Origin: Tilletia caries
Taxonomy: Eukaryota > Basidiomycota > Exobasidiomycetes > Tilletiales > Tilletiaceae
Assembly: GCA_032718865.1 (NCBI GenBank)
Contig: JALUTQ010000003.1
Location: 1,580,001-1,644,000 of the forward strand
Direction of reading: 5' to 3'
Length of the DNA: 64,000 nucleotides
Both the position numbers and the translations under genes were made by a program. The notes beneath the pieces were generated by a model that was given only the letters and a program-made list of their open reading frames with translations, searched no databases and was not told the DNA's origin. Position 1 is the stretch's first letter, and each line of letters begins with the position of its first letter. Below, piece by piece: positions 1 to 12,366 of the stretch.

Positions 1-3000
1 TGCCACTTGAGAGTTGATCGTGACCTCGCGCATACCCGGTGCAAGCGAATCATATCTGAGGGTAAGGATCCAGTCAAAGTCTGTGAGCATACATAAAAGT
101 CGCCATACTGCAAGTGAGGAGGATATTACTCACAAGATAGACACAATTGCGGGAACCATGCGTGCCGAGTCGGCCAAGAAGCAGTACAGAAGTACCTTCT
201 CCTGGTCCGACTCTGCATGTTGCAGCAGCGACGCAGCAAGGGTGACGACGAGAAGAGCAATTTTGTTGTCGAATGCGTCCAGATAGTTGAAAAGGCCATT
301 ATTGTCCGTCTGACGCGTCTCGATCGCAGCCTTGACCTCCGTCTCCTTCACACCGGCCATCCTCAGCAGCTCGCCAAAGGCTTCCGGTTGCAACGCAGTC
401 GGAAGCAGACCGACAAAAAAGCCCAGCTGAGCTTCGGAAATTCGGCCGTCCGCGGAACGAGGGTTGCCCTCGTGGTCGGAGGCGGTGAATTTGAGCAGCA
501 TCTGAAGAAGGTCAATCGTAGCTTCCTTCGTGGACGGGTGTCGCAGCCCCCGCACGAGGAGAGCAGCCATCCCGAACGAGAAGTTGATTTCGAAGTCCAC
601 GCCGCTTTCGTCGTCCATACGCCGGGCAGCCTCACGGAAGTCAAAGCGAGCGTCAATCAAGAAGGCGACGAGGTCCGGCTCGCCTTCTTCGACGTTCAAG
701 TTGCGTTCCGAGATCGTCGCAATCGTCGTCCGCAGCAAATCCACGCCCACTTTGAACAGCGCGACATGGCCATACTGAATCACAGCCACGCCCAACCAGA
801 ACATTTGGGGCAGGTAGCGCGAACGAGGCGGAAGAATTGAAACGACCTTGCTGAGACACGCGACGATGCTGATGATCGGCGCGTCGTTTCCGTTGTTCGC
901 CCACTCCGTAAGGCTGCTTCGGAGCGACACCAGTATCTGATAGAGTAGATCGTCGTCAATCTCGCCCTGCGCCAGGCAGCCGAGCAGGACGAAGGCCCGT
1001 GATTGGATGATCGGATTGTACTGGAAAGCAGTGCTGGTGACCAGGCTTGTGAGCCGTGCTCGCCAGCTGTTCGCCGTGTCGATGGTCGGCGCCGCCATCT
1101 CCGCGATGCTGTACATAAGCATTGCCAGCTTTTCGATGGCTTCGTTGTCTGGCGAGTCTCGGATCACGGAGGTGGACGCGTTGAAAGCATCGATTTCGCC
1201 GCTCGGCAGACCGAAGACCTTTGTCACATCGTCTTCTGCGAAACGTTGAAGGAAGGCCCGTAGCTTGCTCAGCCCTTCTGCGGGTGCTGGAATAACGTCG
1301 GAGGCCTTTTTAGACTCCCGCACATCCTCTGTGCAGAGGGAATGCATCAAATTGATCGCTGTACCGTAGATCGCAGCCCGGGTCGCGTCGACACCATTAC
1401 CCGAAAGAAGTAGAATGATGTGTAGGAGTTCCGGGAGGTAGAGCATGACTTCGAGGCGGTTGGTGAATGATAGCATCATGTTCATGCGGACCAGCGTTTC
1501 AATCTCTTTCCACGCCACGTGCTCGTGCAGGCTCGCTGTTGAGCCTGCTTGCGCGCTGTGTGCAGTCTTCGCCACGACCTGCAGGAATCATTTGCGTGAG
1601 TGACGAAATCAAAGAAGATGGAGAGCGGCGCCTAACACTCACTCTTCTCAGCCGGGCCAGAAGCTTGCCTCGCAGATTGATCGACCCAAAGGACACCATG
1701 GTACCCAGGATCGCTTCGAACTGCTCTGTGTGGATGCCGGAGTCCATGGCCGCCTCTGAGAAGATCTCGAGGAACAGTGGGATAAGATCGTCGAGCTTGC
1801 TCAGGTACGACCATACCACTCTTTGCATGACCGCGTACATCTGTAGCACATCCTAGGTCAGCATTCCAGTTCTTTTTCATGACAAATTCTTCGCTTGCTC
1901 ACCTCCGGCTGCTTCGTCGTGATGTTGATCAGATGCGTGAAAATCTCCTTGATCCGTCTTTGATGTTCAGCATGTTGCTCCCGAGACGCGTGAGCAAAGC
2001 TGCTCAAGTTCGCCAGCCAGGGCGCCATGTAATGCAGGCACACGGTCTTCTGAGACGTCGATGCCCTCTGGAAACCCTCAAAGAACGACGACAGGAATTC
2101 CAGAGTGACCCCTGGAGCAGCTGCTGAAAAGTCCTTGCTCAGATCGGAGACGAACACGATCATGTTTGCCGGCAACGCGAGACCTGCTCGATTGAGAAAC
2201 CAAGGTCAGAAAGCTGCGCACCGAGCCGCACTGGTCTTCGAAATCTCACCTTTGACACTGAACAACCTCTTCCGAGCATTGGACGAGGAGAAGTTGAATG
2301 AAGTGGATAGCGCACACAGCAGGTCGTATGCGCTCAGTCGGAGCTGGTAATTCTCGCTGGTGACATTGAGCAACGCCATGTTGAGAATGGTGCCAGGCAC
2401 GTCGGTCGGCAGTCGAGTACGCTCGATCGGCTTGGAGCCACGGAAGTGAGATACCTTGGCTTTCGCTTGTCGCAACGCTTGAACGACCTCGGCCCTATCA
2501 CGGCTGTTGAACAGGAAGGAGATTGCACCACCTCGCGCGCTGAGGAAAAATGTGCTCTCATCGCCTCGGATGGCAATTGCGCGCACATCATCGATGTCGG
2601 CCAGATGGAAGATGTCGTTGAGCAATGCTGGAGTTTGGGGCAAGACCTCTTGCTCCTTCAGCGCTGTGATTTGAAGGTGGTCACCCCCTATTCTGAAAGA
2701 GACTGGCGTCATCGACCGGTAGTACCAGACCATGGTAATGTGCAGGAATCGCATCTCCGCATCCGCCGTTAGGATTGACATCGTCGATGAATCCAGAGCA
2801 AAGTGGCGCCGCTCGATGAAGTTCTCGAGCTCTGGGATTCCGGAACAGAAAGCCAATGCTGGTCGCACAGATCCGAAGTCGAATAAGCGCGTTCCGTTTG
2901 CCTTCTTGAGCAAGGCGAACAATGGGCGGAAGTACAACTTGCAGGGCGTGTTCATGTTGAGGATGATGATCGCCCTTAGGTTGTGCATAACGTCAGATGG

Positions 3001-6000
3001 TAGCAGCGAACCGAAGTAGAGCAACCATTGCGTCGGCCAAAGATTCTCCAGTGATGTTCCAGTTAAGTCCAACAGGAGATCAAATGGCTTAGACATGCAC
3101 ATTTCGATTGTCTGTGGAGTGTGCTAAATCAGTCTGCAGTCCTCCTCGTCTCATTCTCTTAGTATCACGAACGCACCTGTAAAATGTGAAGGATGAACCC
3201 CTCGAAGTCCGCGGTCTCCGCATTGTGTTTTGCAGCACAATAGTAGAAGACCGGGCGCCCTGATCTTGAAGGCGGTCCCTCGTAGAAAATAGACCGATAG
3301 CTGTCTTCCGCGACTGGTCTGCCGGCACTACGGCGTAAGAACTCGTAGTAGGAGGCTCTGTTTTCTTCGCCACTACCGGAGAACAAGGCAAGAGTACCTT
3401 CCTCATTTTTGACCTCTCCCATGTTGGCAAGGACAGCACAAAGCTGATCGTACACGCGTTTGCCGTCCCCTTGATTGGCTTCAGGGACAGTAATATTTTG
3501 TGGTTCGCGCCCGAGCAATTCTTTACCGATCTTGTCCACGTTGTTGAGCAAGAAGCGGTGAAGTTCTTGTTCGTCCTCGCTATGTAGGCCGTATCCGTAT
3601 GGATTGATTCCGTAGCCAAGGGGAAGATCGGCTGCGAGAAGGCGATCCGGATCCGTGCGTGCATCGGATATGGCATCCAGGAAGGTTGTCACGTTCCTGA
3701 TGTTTCGCTTCAGGAAATCGTTCAAGGTGGTCATGAATGGCTCCTTGTGGGTGGGGAATAAGCTGTGGGTCACCAAGGTCTGGATGATCTTGCTGATCAG
3801 CAGCAACCCACGGCGAATGTCCCTCCCAGCGCCAGGGATCTGGACATCGATTGTCTGTGGCGCAACGATTGCAGGGCTGATGACTCGAAGGAAGATGAAA
3901 CCACCACGGCCCTGGTAGGAGGAGTTGGGGAAACGAGCGTCCATGACATGACGAATGTGTCGGCAGAGTTCCCGCAGCACCGCTGGAACGCGATGAGCCG
4001 ACGCCCGAATCTGGTCGATGAATGCTTGTGCCATCTCCTCCAGACGCGCTTGATTGATGTGTACGCTATCTCCGGGCTCAATCCTCTGCGGATCGATCTC
4101 AAAGGAATACCCGCGAGGCTTGGCGGCCATCTCCATGACAAGTGGTCCGATGATGGACCTCAAAAACTCGTATCCGTGCGTGCGCGCAAAGACCGAGAGC
4201 AGATGCGTCCTGAAAGAGTTGCTGCGGAAAACCATCTCTTCGGACGGCGTCGAAAGGATCTCTTCGACCAGAATAGACTTGAGGAATCGCATGATGCCAC
4301 CGCGAGCATCAAATGCGCTCAGAAGGATCGCATCCAGCGAATCTGCGTCATGACCCCGACAAATTTGGCTCATGGACAGCGCCAGCTGCATATCCGGTTC
4401 GCTGATGAGCTCGACCAGCTTGCTTTGCTTCTGTGCGGCAGTCAACCGCTCCAGGTCGTCAAACGCGGTGCCCTGATTCAACACATTCGTCATGATCTGC
4501 ATAAATGCAGTTCGAATGTGCGGGTCATCTTGATAAGCCAGATGAAGCGAAAGTTGCAGACCGCTGTCCACGTTCGAGGCGAGTAGGTTGGAAAGCGCCA
4601 GGATGGCCGAACTCTTCAAAGGGCCGAGATCTCGAGAGTTCTTCGGACGTGCTAAAGCACCCTTGATGTCCAGGAGCTTGTCATCTGGATGACCGGTGCG
4701 GTTCAGGATCTTGATGAAGAAGCCGAAGTAAAAGGCGAATTGGCGAGACTTGGCCCAATCAACGTTGTCGTCCAGTCGCAAGGCGTCATCAGCGAGCAGC
4801 AGAGGCAGCTTGTCCAGCAGAATCGACACAGTCTTGAGACAAATGACGTCGAGCTCGCGTTGAAGACGGTCTGCCTTTTCGGTTATGCTATCGTCGTTCT
4901 GAAAGGACAGTCATGTTATGTTAGCTTATGAAATGGAACTGCAATTGGCCGAATCGTACACTTACAGGATCGGAGATCCAGGACACCAGAGCCTGGAATA
5001 GACGATTCCGCACCCGTACCTCGTGAGGAAACGCGAAGAGCTGCTTCTTGCCCATCAAGGCTTCGCAAAGCGAGCACATCGCCGTCTTGATCCGAATCGC
5101 CTGTTCGCGTCGGCCCAGCGAATTGACATACTCAACGTACAAGACCATCAAAGCGCCAATGTCGACAGACGAAGTTGCTTCGTTCGCCTCCATCATGCGC
5201 TTGACAACCATCTGCACCACACTGATGGACTGCTCGACGAATATCGTGAACATGTCGGCCGGACGCGGCAGACCTGAGCTCTTGTCGAAGAAGTCGCTCA
5301 GGACTGCATGTACTTGGCGGAAGAGGATGCCATTCAGGCGAGGGCTGAGGTCAGACCCGAGAGTCTCTTTGACCTTCTCCCGGACCCAGATGGAGTCGGA
5401 AACAAGAAGATCCACCATCTCCTGGATGAAGCTCTCCATCAGAGGGATGGGTGGTGTATCGCTGATGTACTTTGAACTGATGTACCCGACGCAGATCGGC
5501 TCGGGCAGCTGATCGAGTCGCTCGACAGCACAGGCCCCGCCAAAGGCCGCGAGGAACCCTGCGTAGTTGTGCCACTGTGCGGCCTTCTCTTGCTGTGGAG
5601 AGGGAACAAGACTGCATCAGAATCTTTTTAGAGCCTCACACCGCCCTGCATGGCATACTCACGGCGGAATCTCCCAAATCATCCATCAGAGGTCTAGCGA
5701 CGACTTGCGTCAACGATTTCCATCTTGAGTACGCCTCCTTCCATGCCATGAGACTCGCAGCAGAGGGGACTTTGATCGCCCTCAACAGGGTCCGTATTCG
5801 CTTCTGTTGTGCGATGCGACCTAGTAATCAATGGCATTCAGTCAGCTTCCTCTCCACCGTCACAAGCACATCTTGGCGACTCACCTGTTTGTGAGAAATT
5901 GGTTTCTGCCAAATCCTTGTTGAAGTTGGCCCATTCCTCATGCCACTGCATATCTGCGGCTGATGGTGGCGGGCTGTGTTTGAGATAAGATAATCGCAAA

Positions 6001-8871
6001 TTGTTCTCCTGGAGGGAGCCCTGCCTGGCTGCGGCGCAGACATCTGTGTCTGCAGAGCACATCATGATGAGGGACACAATCTCAGCCATTTGCATGTTGC
6101 TCCTGACTTCGTCTTGATGAGGCTTTTCCATGGGATCCTATAGGTGTGCGCAAGAAGACACTTCAGTTTTCGTACACTCCGAGATCTATGCAAACAATTG
6201 ACTGACCAGAAAGGTTTGAACGTATTGATAAATCTGTCTCCACGTGGTCTGAAGCAGGATCAGCCAGTGTCGCAGCATCGGCGAGTCGGCGCTGATGATC
6301 TGATCCATGAGCGTTCTTGTAAATCTCGACGAAGAGTATAGGAAAACGCGACGGATGGCTTGGACGGTCCGTATACTTGAGCCGGTTTCTGGATATGAGA
6401 AGGTTCTGGCGATCACGTTTCCCGTCATGTCGCAGATAGGTATGGAAGTCGAAGCCAAGCCGAAGAAGATCAGAGCGTACACCGTTGAAAGTAAGGTGTC
6501 GGGACGTGGACCCGAATCGTATTCATGCTGTCCGACGTTCTGGTAGTAGGCATCCCTAGACTGATCGCCGTCAGGGACAATATCGTAACACATCGTCCCG
6601 ATGTCAACAGTCCATAACTGCAGGATAGCTTCGACAAGCTCCACCTTTCCCGCTTGGTCATCCGTAGCGATGTTTCGAGTAGGCATGGGCAGCCGGCCAA
6701 GACCCCGCTTCTCCGGTTGTTTTGGGATGACCTTTCCTGCCTTGTGGAGCTGTGCGGACAGCTCTCGGTATGATGATCTGAGTTCCCTGCTGATGTGTGG
6801 GTAGAGCAGCTCAAGCTGTGGGCTCCAAGTCGATTGCTCCTGCTCGGCTGCGAGGAGGCCGCACGCCTTTACCAGAGCAATACGAAAGGGAAGCGGGCTG
6901 GTCTCTGCAAGGCATACAGGAACGATCTCTCGAATGGTCCTGTTGGGGTCAACCTTGAACAATGCGACGAAGAGTTCGATCATCAGCGGTGTGTCGATCT
7001 GCTTTGAAGGAGTAAGAGCGGGCTTGTTCGGGTCGAAGAGACGTTCCTTGAGTTCGCTCTCGAGGTCCGGGACCAATAGCCTGAGACCGGTGTCATGCTT
7101 CGTGGTGAAGGTAGCCGCTTTGCAGATGTCAACACAGCAGAGAATGGACGCGTCCAACAGCTTCTGGTTGCGCAATCCCTTCCGCAACGCGTCGACAAAC
7201 GCAATCTTCTTGCCCATACTACCGCCCCCCTTCCGACTGTCGCCGATTGCCGCATGGTTGACAGCGTCCGGGCACAGCACCAGGAGTGCAGTCATCATAG
7301 GCCAAAATGCGACCTTTTTCCGCGTGCTTTCCGCAATGTTGTTGACGTGGTCGAACAGTACGTCGGCCCCACCCTCAAGCCTTCGTCCAGATGCGGACAA
7401 CTGCGCAAATTCGCTAGGATGGTACTGAATCCAAGCCCAAATGGCGCGTCGCAGTACCAGCGCCAGAGTCTGCTGGGCATTCCGCTTGAGATGCAAAAAT
7501 GCTCCGGTGATCTCCTGGATGACGGCGCTGAGCTTCCCTCGCTGGAGATTGCTGCATTCCAATATTCTCAACTCTGCGGTGCTAGGGTTGTCTTCCATCG
7601 TGGAGCTGAGGTAGCCGAGCCGGTTCTTGAATCGGGCAAGCATGACTGGCCAGTTGCTTGTGCTCAGGTAAAAGATGATCTGGCTGGAGTACCGATACAG
7701 GCCTAACGTGAGACCATTCACGTTGTCGAATCCGGAGTCGTCGCGGCTGGAAGGACTGGACACCCTCCACCAGTCGGTGTTGAATTTGGGAGGTTGGCCA
7801 TTGCCGGGATGTGCGTCGCCCTGCTCGAGGTCGAAAGGTGTCCTGGAGGCGGGAAATGAAGGGCAGAGCAAGAACAGATTTTGCTCGTTGGCCAAGGACA
7901 TTGTCGATGTTGTGATGAGACCTCCGCCCTTCTCATCGCTGTGAGAGATCCAGTCGCCTGTGCCATCAGAGTCTTCCCTCTGTTTCCCTGCGAACCCTCG
8001 TGCATTGGACGACATGCCATCACGATTGTTGCCCATCCTATCCAAAGGATTGACCCGCGACGCGAAGGAACCGGTCGGGTTATCCCTCGATGATCGCGGA
8101 TCACCTCCACTATCCCCGGAATTTGCTGCCAGCTGCATGGCCTCCTCCCTTTGAGCTGCTTGCCGCAGAATTGAAGTCATGACACTAAGCAGCTGCTTCG
8201 CAAGCGCGTCGTCGAGAGCGGGCGGGTCGAGCCATTGAATCGTGGTAGGAGGAGTTTCTCCTTCTGCGCGCTGAGCTCCATTAGGAGGCTCCACTTCCGT
8301 TTCGACTGAGCATGACCTCCATTGATGCAGGACGCACGCTACCATGACCTTGACAATGAATAGCTGGCTTTGCAGGAGGTCGATAGTGAGCTTTTCTTCT
8401 CCCATGGAGGCATTGGGCTGATGAGGCGCACCGAGCGAAGAAGATGTCAGCAATCTGCAGGGGATAACGCGCCAGCTGGCGAGCGGGATAGGAGCTCACC
8501 TTGGCGAAGGTCTCCAGCACGTTCAAAAGTTCTCTCAGCACGCCGCCCAACTGGAAGCGGCTGAGTCCAACCAGGTTTGCTACGCATCTTCGCAGTAGCT
8601 CTTCGTCTTCGATCGTCGAAAGGCGGACGCCTGAATTGTACGGTAGCTGAGGAGAGCCGCACAGGGGAAAGGGACGGGTAGCGTGAGTATTGTCTGCGCG
8701 ACCTAAACTGCACAACGAGACTAGGAGAATGCTCACTCTGTTTACCAATCTTTGGACATTGCTGCTAATGAGGACCTGGCTGGCACCACTGTATGCCTTG
8801 TTCGGCCCCGAGGACGGCGTCACAGATTGCGGGCCGACGTTGCTGATGTCGGATGTGAACGAGGATGTCAT
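1..8871 (-). CDS. NF1: Neurofibromin/IRA-type Ras GTPase-activating protein, 3' end beyond the window
   Basis: This protein stimulates GTP hydrolysis by Ras and so switches off Ras-cAMP/MAPK signalling at membranes. The start ATG is at 8869-8871, and a short first exon (MTSSFTSDIS...) is followed by several exons separated by short introns. The RasGAP domain lies around 3700-4400: FRSNSFR holds the likely arginine finger (near 4225) and FLRVISPAIVAPQ is the family signature (near 3890). Downstream, the exon at 2206-3102 begins FDLLLDLTGTS and matches the Sec14-like/PH module that follows the GAP domain in neurofibromins. The exon at 132-1575 ends at a GTGAGT donor. A plausible 76-bp intron (56-131) then joins an exon reading LYDSLAPGMREVTINSQVA that leaves the window, so the C-terminus is missing. 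The length (well over 2,500 codons visible) fits the IRA/NF1 family. Most exon edges are approximate. Confidence 0.9.
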
Positions 8872-9909
8872 GGTCGCTGCGGCCGATGTGACCCTGTAGG
8901 CGCCTAGAGTGGTTCTTGATCAGACCGGGCCTGTCACTTCTTGCCTTTCCGCGTCGCTACAGATGCGTTCTGAGGATCAGCACGGCTGGGATCGCTTCCT
9001 ACGCAAAGCGACGTCGTCCTGCCCTTTTGCGCACGCCCGTTTGTGTTCGTTCCCGCAGCCGCCGCTTCGAGTCTGATGGACGCTGCCTTGATGATCCGCA
9101 GGGGTTCCTTGCGCGGCGCTGCAGTGTTCTGGAGCTTGAAATAGTCTTGCTGGTGTGAGATGTCGGAAAGGGACTGCGACTTGCGAGGTTACAGGCCTGC
9201 GAATGAAGGGATGCGCTGATGAGATATGAGACCGGCACTCGGCAAAGAGGGGGTTCGACTCGGGCGGGATAAATGATCGCCCGTCCGCGCCTGACTTGAG
9301 GTTCCCGGCTGAAGAACGGCGGCAGGCGAAGGAAGCTGAAGAGAGCGTTCGGGAGCGCTGCGGGTCTGACAACTGGCTCACTGACAAAGGTGTAGGTGGT
9401 AGGCGGACGGCAGGCCTGGAGTCGCCGGTGTGTGTGGGTTCCTTGGACAGGAAGAAGTCTCACAGCGAACAAGGAACAAGGAACCAGGACTCGGTCTCAC
9501 CATGCCCAAAGGCAGTCCCACCGACACCCCACTGTTCCGCGCGCCCTGGACCCAGCAAGACCAAGGTCCGTGAACAACAAATCGCGGATGCCTTCGCCAG
9601 GCTTCAGCTGACCTCAAAGAGCCTCCATATACAGATGCTGTCTCTTTCAGGGGCGCTGCCCTGGTATATTGTGCATTAACCCACGGCGACGAGTAAAGAG
9701 GACGAACAGAACAGGACGAACTGAGAGGACGTGAATGGTTTGGAAAGAAGGCAGTACGAAATGCAGCAATGCAAGTGAGATATAGGGAGAGGAAGGGGGC
9801 CGAAGAGAGAAATTGGGGAAATGTATATGAGGGGAAGGTCCAGCAAAGGCAATCCGCCGTGGTGTTGGGGTCTTCTATGCTTGTAGGTCTTGGAGCTCGT
9901 TCCCGCCGA
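8872..9909. other. Intergenic: promoter of the RasGAP gene and 3' side of the next gene
   Basis: About 1 kb separates the start codon of the RasGAP gene from the stop codon of the upstream minus-strand gene. Open frames here are short, lack family motifs and overlap one another on both strands. I see no RNA gene or mobile element. It presumably holds the RasGAP promoter and the 3' UTR of the gene ending at 9910. Confidence 0.5.
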
Positions 9910-12366
9910 CTAGGCAGAGCGGCAATCCAAAGGACCTCCCATGTCGAAGTCGAAGCCAAGCGCAGAAGATGGTGCAGGCAGCTGGTTTCCATGGTGAGCA
10001 AATGTTGGCGACGCCGTCCCGGGCAGACCAAATCCAGCGTGGCTCCCAAAGTCGAAGCCGCCGTTGAAGTTGAAACTACTTGCGGAAGGGCTCAGACGAG
10101 TGTCCTCTGATGGTGATCCGACGCTGTTCATGGAAAGACGGCGATGCGGGCGGAAAGAAGCCGAGGACGAGAAGTTGGAAGAAGCGGGACCCAAAGAGCC
10201 CATCGGCCGATCAGCTGCGCTCGAGAGGCCAGACACCTGCATCCCTCCCTGTGGAATCGACAGGTGCTTCGACGTCTGAGCCAACTGAGAATCGTGCCTG
10301 AATGGAGCATGGGACTCCCGCCACTTCGCCTCTACCCGGGCAATCGCATCGTCGGCAGGACACAGCCCGCTGCCGCTGTTCGCCGAGGACATCATGTTGA
10401 AATAGCAATTGTCGTGCAGAATGTGGTTCTCGCTGGCGGAGCCGCTGGAACTCGAAGCGCCGGACGAGCTCTGCATACTTGTGTTCGAATGACGCCGGGA
10501 GGGTGCCGCCCATGCAGGGAGCGTAGTAGTTCCCTGAGAGCTGGGATCCGTGACCTTGGGAGGTCCAATCGCGCCGAACCCAGCTTTCGGGCCCATCGAG
10601 GCGGTCTTTGCCCCTTTCGATGATCGCGATGCTGCAGCGGCCAGGCTTGGGAACACATCATCGCTCCCAAAGTTGAGGATGGAATCCTTGCGAGGCAAAG
10701 CCGATTCGATGCCCGACTGGGTATCCTTGGCCGCGTGCTTCAGAGACAGCAGGTTCTGTTGTGTAGCCTTGCTGTGAGGCGTCGGAGGCATGACGCACAC
10801 ATTGGGAACCGTGAGCAACGACATCGTGTGGGAGAAGTGGTATGGCAGGCGGCCCCCGAAAGACCCGACGGGGTTCATCCCACCCATGGTGTTTTTGCTG
10901 AATGGCAAGGAGGTGTCCCTAGCATCCGCTGGACAGATGTTCTCGCCTGGGAATGTTGTCGGAGGCAAGGGAACAGCGAAGTTGTCGGGCGTCTGCAGCG
11001 GTGTACTGGCGAGTGAGCTTGCCACGCTGCCTCCGCGGCTCAAAGATGGCATCCCAAAGGACGAGCTGAGACGGTTGCTGGCACTCGAGCTCGAAGTCGA
11101 TGTCATTGTTCGCGGGCGATAGTCACTGATGCCTGACGGATCTCCCATGTGGAATCGTGCAAAGGCACTGTCGATGCCTTCGGGTGACGAGGGAAAGGTG
11201 TAGTGGCTCGATTCTGAGCAAAAAGCTGATTGCGTCGAGCGAAGATTGGGAACGGAACCCTGCCTTCTTTCGAGTATCTCCGATGATGCAGCCTTGGTTG
11301 GGAAGCGCTGCGGCATCCGGAAATTCTGATTGAAGAATCCCGAGCTTGCGACTAGCACCCGCGCTGCCTCAACGGCGGCCGCCCTGTCCTCCGGTGAAAG
11401 GTTGCTGGAAGCGACGTTTGCCAGTGTGTTGGTGATCAGCGGGGGCAAACGGAACGAAGAAGTGTGTGCGGGAGCTGATGATGGAATAGGAGGAAGACCG
11501 AGGAGGATGAGAGCCTCTCGCTCCTTTCTCCTAGCTAGACGTCGGCGCTTCTCCTGGCTCATACGTGCTCGTCCTTTGCGTTTGGGCTGCTCATCATCGA
11601 TAGCCTCGCCGTCCACTCCTGCTCTGCATCGATCATCACGGATCATGAAATGATCTGCATCGGTCTTGCTGCGTGCCCGACCATGACCGCTCTGGAACAC
11701 ACCGCGTTCGTCATCGTCCAATGAGGGATCCTGGAGCCAGTGTAGGGCTTGACGACAGTACTGTTCATCGTCGGAATCGTAAGCGCCATCTTGTCCGATA
11801 ATCTGCAGGGCCACTTGCACAGCCACTGCCATGTTGTCCTTGTCCATCGCTGACATGGACGATGTGGGAGTGTGTCCAACCGATTTCGCCAATGGAAGTG
11901 ATTGCGGGATCTTGATGGGAGTCGAGGGCCGGGATGGACTGCGAGGATTGGATAAGATTGGAGTTCCCACAGAAATTGGCGAGACCAGATTATCGCTGTC
12001 TCTAGGTGACCAGATATCGGACAGGAAAGTATGGGACCACGGGGTTTTTGTGCTGAGTGGAGTGAGTAGCTTGAGTTCGCCAAGTGTCGAGGATCGAGGC
12101 AAGGTCGCACTGAGAGGTGACGAGAAGAGCGGAGTCGGTGCCGCTCTTAAGTCGAATGTCGTAGCTGCTGTAGGAATAATGGACAATGGTGGCGCCCGCT
12201 CGACGGCGACCCGGGTAAAGGAAGGGGTATAATTCGTGGCGCTCGCGAAAGTTTCACCTCGCTGCGTCTCCGCTTTCGTGCCCATCCGCCGCGTCCATAG
12301 TTGCGAAGGCTGTGGCGTCGTCAGAGAGGGTGATGATAGCTTCCTGGCGGGGGCGTGCTGAATCAT
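9910..12366 (-). CDS. Unrecognised Ser/Pro-rich protein with a basic patch, 818 aa
   Basis: This is one uninterrupted reading frame with an ATG at 12364-12366. I do not recognise a family. The N-terminal 170 residues are Ser/Thr/Pro-rich with many SP/TP sites. A short acidic/helical stretch follows (residues about 176-222, with YDSDDEQ and LDDDER). A strongly basic patch at about 261-283 (PKRKGRARMSQEKRRRLARR) could be a nuclear localisation signal or a nucleic-acid-binding helix. The remaining 500 residues are low-complexity Ser/Gly/Ala/Phe-rich and probably disordered. The composition suits a nuclear regulatory protein, but no DNA-binding fold can be assigned: a leucine-zipper heptad does not clearly follow the basic patch. 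The gene diverges from the thioredoxin gene, with a retrotransposon inserted in the space between them. Confidence 0.7.
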   Translation of the reverse strand: MIQHAPARKLSSPSLTTPQPSQLWTRRMGTKAETQRGETFASATNYTPSFTRVAVERAPPLSIIPTAATTFDLRAAPTPLFSSPLSATLPRSSTLGELKLLTPLSTKTPWSHTFLSDIWSPRDSDNLVSPISVGTPILSNPRSPSRPSTPIKIPQSLPLAKSVGHTPTSSMSAMDKDNMAVAVQVALQIIGQDGAYDSDDEQYCRQALHWLQDPSLDDDERGVFQSGHGRARSKTDADHFMIRDDRCRAGVDGEAIDDEQPKRKGRARMSQEKRRRLARRKEREALILLGLPPIPSSAPAHTSSFRLPPLITNTLANVASSNLSPEDRAAAVEAARVLVASSGFFNQNFRMPQRFPTKAASSEILERRQGSVPNLRSTQSAFCSESSHYTFPSSPEGIDSAFARFHMGDPSGISDYRPRTMTSTSSSSASNRLSSSFGMPSLSRGGSVASSLASTPLQTPDNFAVPLPPTTFPGENICPADARDTSLPFSKNTMGGMNPVGSFGGRLPYHFSHTMSLLTVPNVCVMPPTPHSKATQQNLLSLKHAAKDTQSGIESALPRKDSILNFGSDDVFPSLAAAASRSSKGAKTASMGPKAGFGAIGPPKVTDPSSQGTTTLPAWAAPSRRHSNTSMQSSSGASSSSGSASENHILHDNCYFNMMSSANSGSGLCPADDAIARVEAKWRESHAPFRHDSQLAQTSKHLSIPQGGMQVSGLSSAADRPMGSLGPASSNFSSSASFRPHRRLSMNSVGSPSEDTRLSPSASSFNFNGGFDFGSHAGFGLPGTASPTFAHHGNQLPAPSSALGFDFDMGGPLDCRSA

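Noticed and set aside
9378..10049. A 223-codon minus-strand frame overlapping the 3' end of the 818-aa gene
   Set aside because: It lies in another frame of the same strand and has no recognisable domain; treated as a shadow.
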